This document shows, in pieces, positions 36,904 through 46,629 of a stretch of 64,000 bases of DNA. Origin of the DNA: Mangrovitalea sediminis (GTDB lineage: Bacteria > Pseudomonadota > Gammaproteobacteria > Pseudomonadales > Oleiphilaceae). Within the stretch, counting starts at the first letter, position 1. Every line of letters starts with the position of its first letter. The notes beneath the pieces were generated by a model. It was not told where the DNA came from, ran no database searches, and was given only the letters and a program-made list of their open reading frames with translations. Both the position numbers and the translations under genes were made by a program. The stretch is taken from contig NZ_NTLB01000007.1 of the NCBI RefSeq assembly GCF_002514725.1, positions 124,001 through 188,000 of the forward strand, given 5' to 3'.

Positions 36904-37219
36904 AACGGCCTCCTCCGCATCTTACCTTCGCCCGGTTTATACACGCAGCAATAAAAGATTCCCCGCTCCGGCAGAAGGCACCGTTGCTTGGCGTTGCTTT
37001 ATAGTTTCTTTTTATTACGCCGCACAGAGACTGGATTCTCACCAAGATAAGCGAACTGCCGCCTATCACCCCATGTAAGCGTCGTTACAGACAGTAACAC
37101 CTGATTACATTATGAACAACTGAGTTTGGCCCTTTTTGCCAGCCAACATTGCGGGATGTGACGGAGTCAAAATTCTGGGAACATCACCCTCCCGACCTTA
37201 GTCTAAGAAGGGTGCCCGT
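36904..37219. other. Intergenic region upstream of the RMF-like gene
   Basis: The 316 bases between gshA and the RMF-like gene contain an A/T-rich tract and a possible -10 element (TATAAA, minus strand, 36998-37003) with an unconvincing -35. No gene or RNA structure is recognised. Confidence 0.4.
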
Positions 37220-38773
37220 TCAGATCATCTGATAGCGCGCCAGGAATTCACTGAACTCCTGGGTGTCTGCCGCCTCCATCGCCTTTTGGTCCGCGATGGA
37301 CTGGCGAGCGCTCTGCTCGAAGCGTTTCAAGGTATCCGCAGCCAGCCCCTGCTCCCGCAACCTGCGTTGATGCTCTGCCGATAGCGACAGCGTCCAGTCG
37401 ACATGCCCCTGCCCCGCCTGGCGCATCTCGGCCAGCACTCTGGCGGCCGGCGTATGGGAGATATCCGACAGTTTCGCCCGCTGGACACCCAGCGCATCAC
37501 GGTAACGCCGCCCACCGTCCTGGCCATCGAGTGTTTCCGCCAGGGATTCCATCCCATCCAGCAGTTGCATACCGAGATCCTGCAAACGCACTGCACCATC
37601 CGGCGTATACAGGGTAATACGGGGATCGCGCCCCCGAGCGACCACATCCTTGTAATTGAGATCGACGTGATAGCACTCTTCATCATCGATAACCGGACTG
37701 TCATGCATAAGGCAGTCGAGCAGGAACAGGTCGAGGAAATCGATCTGGGCCGCGTTGACGCCGACGGCGTCGAAGGGGTCCAAGTCCAGACAGCGAACCT
37801 CGATGTACTCGACACCGCGCGAGCGCAAGGCGTGTACGGGCTTCTCGCCGACCCGAGTGGTCCTCTTCGGGCGCACAGGGCTGTAGTACTCATTTTCGAT
37901 CTGCAGGACATTGGTATTGATCTGGATGAACTCGCCATCACGCTGCAAACCGATGTGTTCGTATTCCGGCCAGGGGGTATGAATGGCTCGATCCAGTGTC
38001 CGGATATAGTTGTCGAGGCGGTTGAAACAGATGTCCAACGAGGACTGGGCATTATTGTGATATCCCAGATCCCCCATACGCAGAGAGGTTGCCGAGGGAC
38101 CGAACCAGGTTTGGTCGTCCCAGTGCATCAGGTGATGCTTGCGGCCTGCCACGAAGGATGCGTCCAACGCCGGCGAACTGCCGAACAGGTACATCAATAG
38201 CCAGCTACGGCGGCGGAAATTGCGGATCATCCAGAAGTACTGTTCGGACTTGAATTCCTGCGTTTCCCGAATGTCCTTATGCGTTTCCTGCCAGCCGTTC
38301 CAGAAGGTCTCCGGCAGGGAGAAGTTGTAATGGGCACCGGCAATGCTCTGCATCACCCGGCCATAACGCACTGCCAGCCCCTGCCGATAGACATGTTTGA
38401 GGCGACCGATATTGGAAGTGCCGTAGTCCGCAATGGGGATACTCGCATCACCGTCCAAGCGGCAAGGCATGCTCGCGGCCCACAACACCTCGTCCCCCAG
38501 GTTCATCTGGACGAAGGTGTGAATGTCGGTCAAACACTGCAACAACTCTTCCGTAGTGCTGCAAACCGGCGTGATCAGCTCCAGCAACGATTCCGAGTAA
38601 TCGGTGGTGATCTGGGGGTGAGTCAGGGTCGACCCGAGCGACTCGGGATGCGGTGTCTGCGCGATAAACCCATTGGTATCGACGCGCAAGCCTTCCTTCT
38701 CAACGCCCTTGCGAAAACCGTCCCAGTGGCTCCCGGCCAATTGCTCGAACCACTGCCTGCGTTGGTCGCTCAT
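37220..38773 (-). CDS. gshA: Glutamate-cysteine ligase
   Basis: GshA makes gamma-glutamylcysteine, the first and rate-limiting step of glutathione synthesis. The 517-residue protein, nearly the same length as E. coli GshA, begins MSDQRRQWFEQLAG and has EKEGLRVDTNGFIAQTPHP, SLLELITPV, ADYGTSNIGRLKHVYRQGL and GAHYNFSLP, all typical of the proteobacterial class. I start at the ATG at 38773; an upstream ATG adds 15 residues unlike the family. The neighbour tex is on the same strand with 93 bases between, so cotranscription is possible but not shown. Confidence 0.97.
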   Translation of the reverse strand: MSDQRRQWFEQLAGSHWDGFRKGVEKEGLRVDTNGFIAQTPHPESLGSTLTHPQITTDYSESLLELITPVCSTTEELLQCLTDIHTFVQMNLGDEVLWAASMPCRLDGDASIPIADYGTSNIGRLKHVYRQGLAVRYGRVMQSIAGAHYNFSLPETFWNGWQETHKDIRETQEFKSEQYFWMIRNFRRRSWLLMYLFGSSPALDASFVAGRKHHLMHWDDQTWFGPSATSLRMGDLGYHNNAQSSLDICFNRLDNYIRTLDRAIHTPWPEYEHIGLQRDGEFIQINTNVLQIENEYYSPVRPKRTTRVGEKPVHALRSRGVEYIEVRCLDLDPFDAVGVNAAQIDFLDLFLLDCLMHDSPVIDDEECYHVDLNYKDVVARGRDPRITLYTPDGAVRLQDLGMQLLDGMESLAETLDGQDGGRRYRDALGVQRAKLSDISHTPAARVLAEMRQAGQGHVDWTLSLSAEHQRRLREQGLAADTLKRFEQSARQSIADQKAMEAADTQEFSEFLARYQMI

Positions 38774-38866
38774 AGACTTGCTCCTGTGAAACCCTGTGCC
38801 GCACCCGAAGCCGGCCATTCGGCCGGATCTGGACGCTCAGATGTACGTTGTCGATCGAGCGGCCGA

Positions 38867-41218
38867 CTAACGGCGGTCGCCTTTCCGGGCTGCGGCAAAG
38901 GCCTGCGCCAACGCACCCGCCATTGCGCCACCATTGGCGGGCGATGACGAGCGCTTATCGGAAGCCGGCGAGCGGCGACCGCCAGTGCGCGACTCTGTCG
39001 ACTTGGCACCGCCGGACTTCGCGCCGCCCGCTTTCGCACTCCCCGGCTCATCATCCATCCGCATGGATAGGGAAATCCGCTTTCTCGGCACGTCCACATC
39101 CAGGACTTTCACTTTGACGATATCACCAGCTTTGACAACATCGCGCGGATCCTTGACGAAGGTATGGGACAACGCCGAAATGTGGACCAGCCCGTCCTGG
39201 TGGACGCCGATATCGACAAATGCCCCGAAGTTCGTGACATTGGTAACGCTCCCCTCCAGCGTCATGCCTGGCTTGAGGTCGCTCAGGGTTTCCACGCCTT
39301 CCTGGAAGGTCGCAAAGCGGAACTCGGGGCGAGGGTCGCGGCCCGGCTTCTCCAATTCTGCCAGGATGTCCCGCACCGTCGGTAGACCAAAACTTTCGCT
39401 GACAAACGCCTTGGGATCCAGCTTCCGTAAAAACTGGGCATCGCCAATCAGCGAGCGCAGCTCCCGCCCACTTTGCTTCGCAATGGTTTCAACCAGGCCA
39501 TAGGCCTCGGGATGCACGGACGAACTGTCCAACGGGTCATCGCCATTGACGATGCGGAGGAAGCCCGCTGCCTGCTCGAAGGTCTTTTCGCCCAAACGGG
39601 AAACTTTAAGGAAGTCCTTACGACGGCGGAAGGCACCGTTTTGATTACGGTAATCAACAACATTCTGGGCAATAACCTGATTCAGGCCAGAGACCCTTGC
39701 CAGCAGCGGTGCTGAAGCCGTATTGACATCGACACCGACCGCGTTGACGCAATCCTCCACCACGGCATCCAGGCTCCGCGCAAGCCGCACCTGGGAGACG
39801 TCGTGCTGATACTGGCCGACGCCGATGGACTTCGGCTCGATCTTCACCAGCTCGGCAAGCGGGTCCTGCAGACGGCGCGCAATAGAGACCGCACCACGAA
39901 TGGTGACATCCAGCTCCGGCAGTTCACGGGAGGCATATTCGGACGCTGAATAGATCGACGCCCCTGCCTCGTTGACCAGCACGCGCGTCAGTTTGAGTTC
40001 CGGGTGCAGGCTGATCAATTCGGCCGCCAGTTTCTCGGTTTCCCTGGAGGCCGTGCCATTACCGATAGCAATCAGTTCGATAGCGTGCTGCCGGCACCAT
40101 TTCGCCAATTGCTCAAGGGATTCGCGCCAGCGGTTTTGCGGTGCATGAGGGAAAATGGCGCCGTAGTCGATGACCTTACCGGTCGCATCGATCACTGCCA
40201 CCTTGACGCCGGTACGCAGACCGGGGTCCAACCCCAACGTGGCGCGAGGCCCTGCCGGCGCTGCCAGAAGCAGGTCCTTCAGGTTGTTGGCAAAGACGTG
40301 AATGGCTTCATCTTCGGCACTGTCCCGCACCTGACCAACCAGTTCCGTTTCCAGGTGGGGGCTGAGTTTGACCCGCCAGGTCCAGCGCACCACCTCGGCC
40401 AGCCAACGATCGGCCGGACGACCGCGGTCGGCGATATTCCAGTGTGCAGCGATCCGCTGTTCACAGGGATGCACCACCGAGCGATCGCCATCGGCATCGC
40501 CTATCGTGATGGCAAAATTCAGAACCCCTTCATTACGACCGCGCAAAATCGCCAGCGCCCGATGGGACGGTACCTTACGCAGGGGCTCCCGGTGTTCGAA
40601 ATAATCGCGGAACTTGGCACCTTCGTTTTCCTTGCCCTCTATGACAGAAACCGTCAGATCGCCTTCATTCCAGAGGTAATCGCGCAACTGGCCCAGCAGC
40701 TCCGCATCCTCAGCAAAACGTTCCATCAGTATGTGACGCGCACCTTCCAATGCTGCCCTGGCATCTTCGACGCCTTTATCGGCATCCACATAGGCGACAG
40801 CTTCGGTTTCCGGATCACGGGACGGTTCACCGAACAGCAGATCGGCCAGCGGCTCGAGACCCGCCTCCCGCGCAATTTGGGCCTTGGTCCGGCGTTTTGG
40901 CTTGTAGGGCAGATAGAGATCTTCCAGGCGGTTCTTGGTATCCGCCTCAGAAATCGCCCTGGCCAACTCGTCGGTCAGCTTGCCCTGTTCGCGGATGCTG
41001 TCGAGGATGGTCCCCCGCCGGTCTTCAAGCTCACGCAGGTAACGCAGGCGCTCTTCCAATGTCCGCAGTTGCGTATCGTCCAGCGAACCGGTCACCTCCT
41101 TTCGGTAACGCGCGATAAAAGGCACCGTGGCGCCGTCGTCGAGCAGGTTGACCGTGGCGCGGACCTGTTCGGTCCGAACCTGAAGTTCTTCGGCAATACG
41201 CTGAAAGATAATATCCAT
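38867..41218 (-). CDS. tex: Transcription accessory protein Tex
   Basis: Tex is a nucleic-acid-binding cytoplasmic protein related to eukaryotic Spt6. The 783-residue sequence has the N-terminal helical region ([20 protein letters not shown]), the YqgF-like nuclease fold ([17 protein letters not shown]), the helix-hairpin-helix region ([19 protein letters not shown]) and a C-terminal S1 RNA-binding domain ([19 protein letters not shown]). A low-complexity tail of about 60 residues rich in Ala, Gly, Ser, Lys and Arg follows. The start [12 protein letters not shown] at 41218 matches the family. TATAAT lies about 85 bases upstream. Confidence 0.96.
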   Translation of the reverse strand: MDIIFQRIAEELQVRTEQVRATVNLLDDGATVPFIARYRKEVTGSLDDTQLRTLEERLRYLRELEDRRGTILDSIREQGKLTDELARAISEADTKNRLEDLYLPYKPKRRTKAQIAREAGLEPLADLLFGEPSRDPETEAVAYVDADKGVEDARAALEGARHILMERFAEDAELLGQLRDYLWNEGDLTVSVIEGKENEGAKFRDYFEHREPLRKVPSHRALAILRGRNEGVLNFAITIGDADGDRSVVHPCEQRIAAHWNIADRGRPADRWLAEVVRWTWRVKLSPHLETELVGQVRDSAEDEAIHVFANNLKDLLLAAPAGPRATLGLDPGLRTGVKVAVIDATGKVIDYGAIFPHAPQNRWRESLEQLAKWCRQHAIELIAIGNGTASRETEKLAAELISLHPELKLTRVLVNEAGASIYSASEYASRELPELDVTIRGAVSIARRLQDPLAELVKIEPKSIGVGQYQHDVSQVRLARSLDAVVEDCVNAVGVDVNTASAPLLARVSGLNQVIAQNVVDYRNQNGAFRRRKDFLKVSRLGEKTFEQAAGFLRIVNGDDPLDSSSVHPEAYGLVETIAKQSGRELRSLIGDAQFLRKLDPKAFVSESFGLPTVRDILAELEKPGRDPRPEFRFATFQEGVETLSDLKPGMTLEGSVTNVTNFGAFVDIGVHQDGLVHISALSHTFVKDPRDVVKAGDIVKVKVLDVDVPRKRISLSMRMDDEPGSAKAGGAKSGGAKSTESRTGGRRSPASDKRSSSPANGGAMAGALAQAFAAARKGDRR

Positions 41219-41302
41219 GACACCTCGGAAAGCTGACTGCAAATGGCGAAAACGCGGCACGACCACCCTTGCGGGAGCGCCGGAGAAATAGGCCGGAGGG
41301 GC

Positions 41303-41308
41303 ATTATA
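41303..41308 (-). promoter_or_regulatory. Candidate -10 element of tex
   Basis: On the minus strand this is TATAAT within GCTATAATGCC, the same 11-base core found upstream of rho and cytochrome c5 in this window. The -35 element is weak. Confidence 0.4.
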
Positions 41309-41368
41309 GCGTTTCGAACCCGCTTGCACAGTGAGGGTACGACTTCCGGCGAAGATACCGGAAGATGA

Positions 41369-43114
41369 TCAGCCCGGCTCGCAGGAAGAGGCCGCCTGAC
41401 GGCGTTGCTCGAGGAAGGCCAGCAGATCGTCCCAGGGCATGGGTTTCGCGTAATAGAAACCCTGCACCTCATCGCAATGACAACCGCGAAGGAACTCTGC
41501 CTGCGCGGCCGTTTCCACACCTTCCGCAACCACACTCATCTGCAGGCTGTGGGACAGGCTGATTATGGCGCGCACGATATGCTCGGCATCCTGGCTTTCG
41601 CCCACCCGCTGGACGAAGGATTTGTCGATTTTGACCAGTGAAATAGGCAAGTGCTGTAGATTGCTAAGCGAGGAAAAGCCGGTACCAAAATCGTCCAGCG
41701 CGAAACTGATGCCCAACTGGTTCAGCTCACGCAGGCAACGCTGGGCATAGACAGGATCGTGCATCATGGCACTTTCCGTCAGTTCCAGTTCCAGCAGACG
41801 GGTATCGATATTGGCGTTGTAGATGATACGGAAGATGGTTTCCGTCATTTTGCGGTCATGAAACTGGCGAAACGACAGGTTTACGGCGAATACCAGTTCC
41901 CGATATCCCAGTGCATTGGCCTGACGCAGATAATTGCAGGCCTGTTCAATCACCCAATAGCCGATCGGCACAATCAACCCGCTACGCTCGGCAGCCGGGA
42001 TGAATTCATCCGGCGGGATCACACCCCGTTCAGGGTGATACCAGCGTAGCAGGCATTCGACCCCCTTCGCCTGCTCGGTCTCCAGGTCGATACGTGGCTG
42101 AAAGTGCAGCGCCAGCTGGTTGCTGCGCAAGGCATGGCGCAGATCCGCCTCCAGCTCCAACTGCCGGCCGACGGTAAGATGCAACTGGCGATTGTAAAAG
42201 CGGTAGCTGTTACCGGTATCGCGCTTGGCCTCGAACATGGCGCGGTTGGCCTGACGCAACAGCGTTTCCGGCACATCGCCGGCATCCGGGAACAACGCCA
42301 CCCCGATGCTCACCGTCACCACCAGCGACTGACCGTCGACCGTAATCGGCGCATTGAAACTCTCAATGATCTTTTGCAGGGCCAGGGTGACTTCCATGGA
42401 GTCTTCGATGCGCTCAAGGACCACAGCGAACTCATCGCCGCCGATCCGCATCAGCGAATCACTCCCGCGCAGGGCATCCCGCAATCGTTCCGCGACCCGC
42501 AGGATCAACAGATCACCGACCTTGTACCCGTAGGTGTCGTTGACCGACTTGAAGTCATCGAGATTGAGGTGAAGAAGCGCGAGCCTTTGATGATTACGTT
42601 CGGCTCGCCTCAGGGACTGCTGCAACCGTTCGAAAAAGAGTTCGCGATTGACGAATCCATTGGCGACATTCCGGGAAAGAACACCCTTTGAGAACACGCT
42701 GGCCTGCTGCCGGTACCAGGCACCGCGCACCGCGCGACAGAGGTTCCAGTGATCCAGCGAACGTCGCTCGAGATAATCTGCCGCACCGGCCGCAAGCATC
42801 GCCGGTGCCAGATCATCCTCACTGAAACCGCCCAAGGCGATCACCGGACGGTCACCCGTAGAGGCAATCAGAAACTGCAGAAAGGCATCGGCGGAACCAT
42901 GATGAAAACCGATATCCCAGAGAATGGCATCGAAACTCGCATTCAGGATCAGGTCTTCACAAGACGCCAACTCAGGACACCAGGTCACCTGGGCGCTGAA
43001 GTCCGGTGCGCTGGTCAGTAGATCCCGATACCACAAGAACAACGCCAACTCGTCAACAAGGACAAGCAGCGGGATCCTACTCTGGCTGGGCGGATCGGCC
43101 TCATTATCCAACAC
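41369..43114 (-). CDS. REC-like / GGDEF / EAL cyclic di-GMP protein
   Basis: The 581-residue protein has an N-terminal receiver-like domain (about 15-130) in which the usual acidic pocket is changed; [10 protein letters not shown] supplies a possible phospho-aspartate. Next is a GGDEF domain with intact IGGDEF and RGSD inhibitory site. The EAL domain keeps all key motifs: ECLLRW, NLSFRQF, ELTES, DDFGTG, KIDKSF and AEGVET. The phosphodiesterase should be active, and the GGDEF half may be active or act as a GTP sensor. It starts at a GTG after GAGGGAGC. It diverges from rep; from memory, P. aeruginosa has a GGDEF-EAL protein (ProE) in a similar position. Confidence 0.9.
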   Translation of the reverse strand: MLDNEADPPSQSRIPLLVLVDELALFLWYRDLLTSAPDFSAQVTWCPELASCEDLILNASFDAILWDIGFHHGSADAFLQFLIASTGDRPVIALGGFSEDDLAPAMLAAGAADYLERRSLDHWNLCRAVRGAWYRQQASVFSKGVLSRNVANGFVNRELFFERLQQSLRRAERNHQRLALLHLNLDDFKSVNDTYGYKVGDLLILRVAERLRDALRGSDSLMRIGGDEFAVVLERIEDSMEVTLALQKIIESFNAPITVDGQSLVVTVSIGVALFPDAGDVPETLLRQANRAMFEAKRDTGNSYRFYNRQLHLTVGRQLELEADLRHALRSNQLALHFQPRIDLETEQAKGVECLLRWYHPERGVIPPDEFIPAAERSGLIVPIGYWVIEQACNYLRQANALGYRELVFAVNLSFRQFHDRKMTETIFRIIYNANIDTRLLELELTESAMMHDPVYAQRCLRELNQLGISFALDDFGTGFSSLSNLQHLPISLVKIDKSFVQRVGESQDAEHIVRAIISLSHSLQMSVVAEGVETAAQAEFLRGCHCDEVQGFYYAKPMPWDDLLAFLEQRRQAASSCEPG

Positions 43115-43411
43115 CGGTAAAGCGCTCCCTCTGGTACCTGCTCATTCCCTTCTGGAACCGGTTTACTGGAACCCCTGAACGGACGTGCTCGAAATTTCGC
43201 ATATCGCTCGGCATACATTTCCTAGCATAGCCGAATTCCAGGCGAAGCGAGATAACGAGCCGGTTTGACATTGGTATAACCCCACGCAAATAAAAGCACA
43301 CAACCTCATGATTCACAAATATAAAGCGGAAAACCCCCAACAAATAGCCGGGCAGCACCACTGCTTTTTGGGGTAACATGATCGCCGTTCCGTGGTTCTG
43401 TGGAAGCATCC
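43115..43411. other. Divergent intergenic region between the GGDEF/EAL gene and rep
   Basis: A TTGACA occurs at about 43274-43279 on the plus strand, but no good -10 follows at 16-18 bases. I find no other gene or structure. Confidence 0.3.
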
Positions 43412-45430
43412 GTGTCTCAGCTCAACCCCCGCCAGCGGGAAGCCGTCCGTTATCTTGAAGGTCCCCTGTTGGTGCTGGCCGGCGCCGGCAGCGGCAAGAC
43501 CAGCGTTATTACGCGCAAGATCGCCCACCTGATCGAGCACGCCGGCATCCCGGGCCGACATATCGCCGCCGTCACCTTTACCAACAAAGCCGCCCGCGAA
43601 ATGAAAGAACGCGTGAGCCGGCTGGTCAGTAAGGCTGAAGCCCGTGGCTTGATGGTCTCGACGTTCCACAATCTCGGCCTGAATATCATCCGCGAGGAAC
43701 ACGAAGCCGCGGGATACCACCCAGGCTTCTCCATTTTCGACGCCGAGGACGCCAAGGCTCTACTTCGCGACCTGCTGATGAAGGACTCGCCAGACAGCGG
43801 CGACGAAGTCAACGAGATCCAGACGGTCATCTCAAACTGGAAGAACGATCTGCGCGATCCGGCTTACGCGCTCAGTCACGCCCGCGACGAGCGAGAGCAA
43901 CGCTTCGCCGTGATCTACGAGCACTACAATACCTATCTCAAAGCCTATAACGCCCTCGACTTCGACGATCTGATCAGAATCCCCGTTCAGTTGTTCCAGC
44001 AATACTCTGTAATTCGGGACAAATGGCAACGGCGCATCCGCTACCTGCTGGTCGACGAGTATCAGGACACCAACCTGAGCCAGTACGAACTGGTGAAGCT
44101 GCTGGTCGGACAACGCGCGGCCTTTACCGTCGTCGGCGACGATGACCAGTCGATCTATGCCTGGCGCGGCGCCCGGCCGGAGAATCTGGTACAGCTGAAA
44201 ACCGACTACCCAAGCCTGCGCATCATCAAGCTGGAACAGAACTACCGCTCCACCAGCCGCATCCTGCGGGCAGCGAACGTGCTGATCGCCAACAACCCTC
44301 ACGTTTTCGAGAAGTCCCTGTGGAGCGAGCACGGCATCGGTGATGAAATCCGTATCCTGCGTACCCGCAGCGAAGACGCCGAGGCAGAGCGGATCGCCAC
44401 CGAAATCCTCGACATGAAACTCAAGCGAGGATTGGAATTCCGGGATTTCGCCGTGCTCTACCGGGGCAACCATCAGTCCCGTCTTCTGGAAATGAAACTG
44501 CAGGCCTATCAGTTGCCCTACCGGATTTCCGGTGGCCAGTCCTTCTTCTCCCGAAGCGAGGTCAAGGACGCCATGGGCTATCTGCGCCTGCTGATCAACC
44601 CGGATGACGATGCAGCCTTCCTGAGGGTCGTCAATGTACCGCGCCGGGAGATTGGCCCCACCACACTGGAACAGCTGGGACATTATGCCCGCCAGCGGAA
44701 GATCAGCCTGTTTCGTGCGCTGCACGATATCGGCGTTACCGAACATGTCACTGAGCGTGGACTGGACAAGCTACGCCGCTTTGCCCACTGGCTGGACGCC
44801 ACCTGCCGCCGCGTGCATAGCGAAGATCCGATCCCGGTGATCAAGCAACTGTTTACGGATATTGAATACGAGGAATGGCTGCACCAGAACAGCAATACGC
44901 CAAAGCAGGCGGAGCGTCGCATGGAGAATGTCTGGTTCCTGATGGATGGCTTGCGCAAAACCCTGGAGTCCGACCGCGGCACGGCCGACGAACTTGGCAT
45001 CGAAGACGCCATTACCCGCCTGATATTGCGGGATATGCTCGAACAACGCGAAGAAGAGGACGATAGCGACAAGGTGCAGCTGCTAACCCTTCACGCATCC
45101 AAGGGACTCGAGTTCCCCCATGTGTTTATCATGGGACTCGAGGAAGAAATACTGCCCCACCGCACCAGCATCGAGGAAGGCACCATCGAGGAAGAACGCC
45201 GCCTGATGTACGTCGGCATCACGCGGGCGCGGCAGACGCTGACCCTCACCTTCGCCGCACAGCGCAAACAGTATGGCGAGAAGATCGAGACCATTCCCAG
45301 CCGCTTCCTCGACGAAATGCCACCGGACGACCTGGTCTGGGAAGGTATCGGTGACCTCAACCGGGAAGAGAACCAACGCAAGGGGAAAGCCACGCTGTCA
45401 GCACTGCTGGGCAATCTGCGCGACGACTGA
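43412..45430 (+). CDS. rep: ATP-dependent DNA helicase Rep
   Basis: Rep is a 3'-5' superfamily 1 helicase that clears proteins ahead of the replication fork. The 672-residue protein has Walker A LVLAGAGSGKTSV, TFTNKAAREMKERV, LLVDEYQDTN (Walker B), VVGDDDQSIYAWRGA, EQNYRST and the C-terminal TLHASKGLEFPHVFI and YVGITRARQTL motifs. Length fits Rep and is shorter than typical UvrD. I choose the GTG encoding VSQLNPRQREAV, five bases after GGAAG; another GTG lies 12 bases upstream. Confidence 0.95.
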   Translation: MSQLNPRQREAVRYLEGPLLVLAGAGSGKTSVITRKIAHLIEHAGIPGRHIAAVTFTNKAAREMKERVSRLVSKAEARGLMVSTFHNLGLNIIREEHEAAGYHPGFSIFDAEDAKALLRDLLMKDSPDSGDEVNEIQTVISNWKNDLRDPAYALSHARDEREQRFAVIYEHYNTYLKAYNALDFDDLIRIPVQLFQQYSVIRDKWQRRIRYLLVDEYQDTNLSQYELVKLLVGQRAAFTVVGDDDQSIYAWRGARPENLVQLKTDYPSLRIIKLEQNYRSTSRILRAANVLIANNPHVFEKSLWSEHGIGDEIRILRTRSEDAEAERIATEILDMKLKRGLEFRDFAVLYRGNHQSRLLEMKLQAYQLPYRISGGQSFFSRSEVKDAMGYLRLLINPDDDAAFLRVVNVPRREIGPTTLEQLGHYARQRKISLFRALHDIGVTEHVTERGLDKLRRFAHWLDATCRRVHSEDPIPVIKQLFTDIEYEEWLHQNSNTPKQAERRMENVWFLMDGLRKTLESDRGTADELGIEDAITRLILRDMLEQREEEDDSDKVQLLTLHASKGLEFPHVFIMGLEEEILPHRTSIEEGTIEEERRLMYVGITRARQTLTLTFAAQRKQYGEKIETIPSRFLDEMPPDDLVWEGIGDLNREENQRKGKATLSALLGNLRDD

Positions 45431-45437
45431 AGTGCCG

Positions 45438-45465
45438 AAGGGCATCGGACGATTCGGCCCGATGC
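45438..45465. terminator. Possible hairpin after rep
   Basis: GGGCATCGG and CCGATGCCT form a stem after the rep stop codon, between two convergent genes. It lacks a good T-tract, so the call is tentative. Confidence 0.35.
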
Positions 45466-45484
45466 CTCAGGGCAGGACCAATGG

Positions 45485-45919
45485 TTATTTGCTGTGGCTC
45501 GTCATGTAATCGACGGCTTCCTTGATTTCCTGTTCGGAACAGTTGGTGCAGGTACCGTGTGGCGGCATGGCGTTAAAGCCGTTGAGTGCGTGCTGATAAA
45601 GCGTATCCATCCCCTTGGCGATACGCGGCGCCCAGTCGGCCTTGTTGCCAAACTTGGGAGCACCCAGCGCACCCGGTGTGTGGCAGGCGGTACAAACCTG
45701 TTCGAAGATCTCCTTACCGGTACGCGGTTTGCCACTTGAACCCGCAGAAGCCTGGGCCGGCGCCGCGCTACCACAACTCTGCCCCTGCTCACAGACTTCA
45801 CCGATTGGTGCGATACGAGCCTTGATCTCTTCATCAGCGGACTTCGCCGACGCCATCGCATACCCGGTCACGGCAAAACCAAAAACGACCGAAGCCAGCG
45901 CAACCATCAGTTTTTTCAC
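45485..45919 (-). CDS. Cytochrome c5
   Basis: This periplasmic monoheme cytochrome of 144 residues has a signal peptide (MKKLMVALASVVFGFAVTGYAMA), a spacer rich in Ala/Ser, the heme site CTACH and a distal methionine in NGFNAMPPHGTC. The CTNCSEQE cysteine pair near the C-terminus is the second feature of the cytochrome c5 family. It carries electrons in the respiratory chain. The start is a GTG preceded by AGGTGA. The gene lies alone, convergent to rep; a TATAAT 150 bases upstream may drive it. Confidence 0.92.
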   Translation of the reverse strand: MKKLMVALASVVFGFAVTGYAMASAKSADEEIKARIAPIGEVCEQGQSCGSAAPAQASAGSSGKPRTGKEIFEQVCTACHTPGALGAPKFGNKADWAPRIAKGMDTLYQHALNGFNAMPPHGTCTNCSEQEIKEAVDYMTSHSK

Positions 45920-46251
45920 GGATCACCTCGTTATTTGAGTGGTATTCGGTGCATCGCAACTGGGTAATTCCGGAACCTCGAGGGACGCCTGCGATCCATT
46001 TGTCGCCGCATTTCCTCAACAGCCGCCTTTTTTCATCTGTGTCATTTCTTCAACAACAGTGCTGGCATTATAGCGGGTGGTCAAGGCAGCGAAAACAGAA
46101 CCGGCCGATCTATGGACCCGCGTCAAGAGTCGATAGTGCAGACACTGGTTGCCCCGAAGGCAAACGGGTAGACTGGCCGGGCCATTTTGGCACCGTCGAC
46201 CTTCCGGCAGGCAGATGGTCATTCGCAGGCACCGAGGAGACATATAACCCC
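45920..46251. other. Divergent intergenic region upstream of cytochrome c5
   Basis: These 332 bases hold the cytochrome c5 leader and promoter on the minus strand. GAGGAGA at about 46234-46240 serves the plus-strand gene at 46252. No other gene is seen. Confidence 0.4.
46067..46072 (-). promoter_or_regulatory. Candidate -10 element of cytochrome c5
   Basis: The minus strand reads TATAAT inside GCTATAATGCC, as upstream of rho and tex. The -35 region (TTTTCG at a 17-base spacing) is poor. Confidence 0.4.
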
Positions 46252-46629
46252 ATGGCAGACATGAGCCGCTGGCGCAGGAGATTGCTGACACTGGAGTTCA
46301 CCGCGCTTGCTGTTCTCGTCGGTAGCATGACGATTTTTCGCCAGCACTCTGCCGCGAACCCGCTGCATCCCGCCTGGTTACTGATTCCTGCCCTGGCCAG
46401 CCTGCTCCTGTTCCTGAGTTTCCTGGGCCTGATGTACCTGCGCTGGGTTGCAGCCGCTACGGACGCTCCCCGCCAGGGCGTGCAACGACTGATATTGATC
46501 ATCCTGACGATTACCTTACTTGCCTTATGGGCCTACGGGATTGGCAAAACCTGGCAAAGCATCCAGCAAAGCCGCAGTGGAACCGCCGTATCCATTGTGC
46601 CCGCAGTACCCACGGGAGCCCTCTCTTGA
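46252..46629 (+). CDS. Small two-helix membrane protein coupled to pldA
   Basis: I do not recognise this 125-residue protein. After a basic start (MADMSRWRRR) it has a helix at about 12-28, a strong helix at about 41-62 (AWLLIPALASLLLFLSFLGL) and another at about 80-97 (LILIILTITLLALWAYGIG). It is thus an inner-membrane protein with two or three spans and short soluble ends. GAGGAGA lies upstream of the ATG at a slightly long spacing. Its stop codon overlaps the start of pldA by four bases, so the two are translated together and may share a membrane-related function. Confidence 0.65.
   Translation: MADMSRWRRRLLTLEFTALAVLVGSMTIFRQHSAANPLHPAWLLIPALASLLLFLSFLGLMYLRWVAAATDAPRQGVQRLILIILTITLLALWAYGIGKTWQSIQQSRSGTAVSIVPAVPTGALS

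Noticed and set aside
40004-41236. Plus-strand open frame of 410 codons
   Set aside because: Antisense to tex, without recognisable features.
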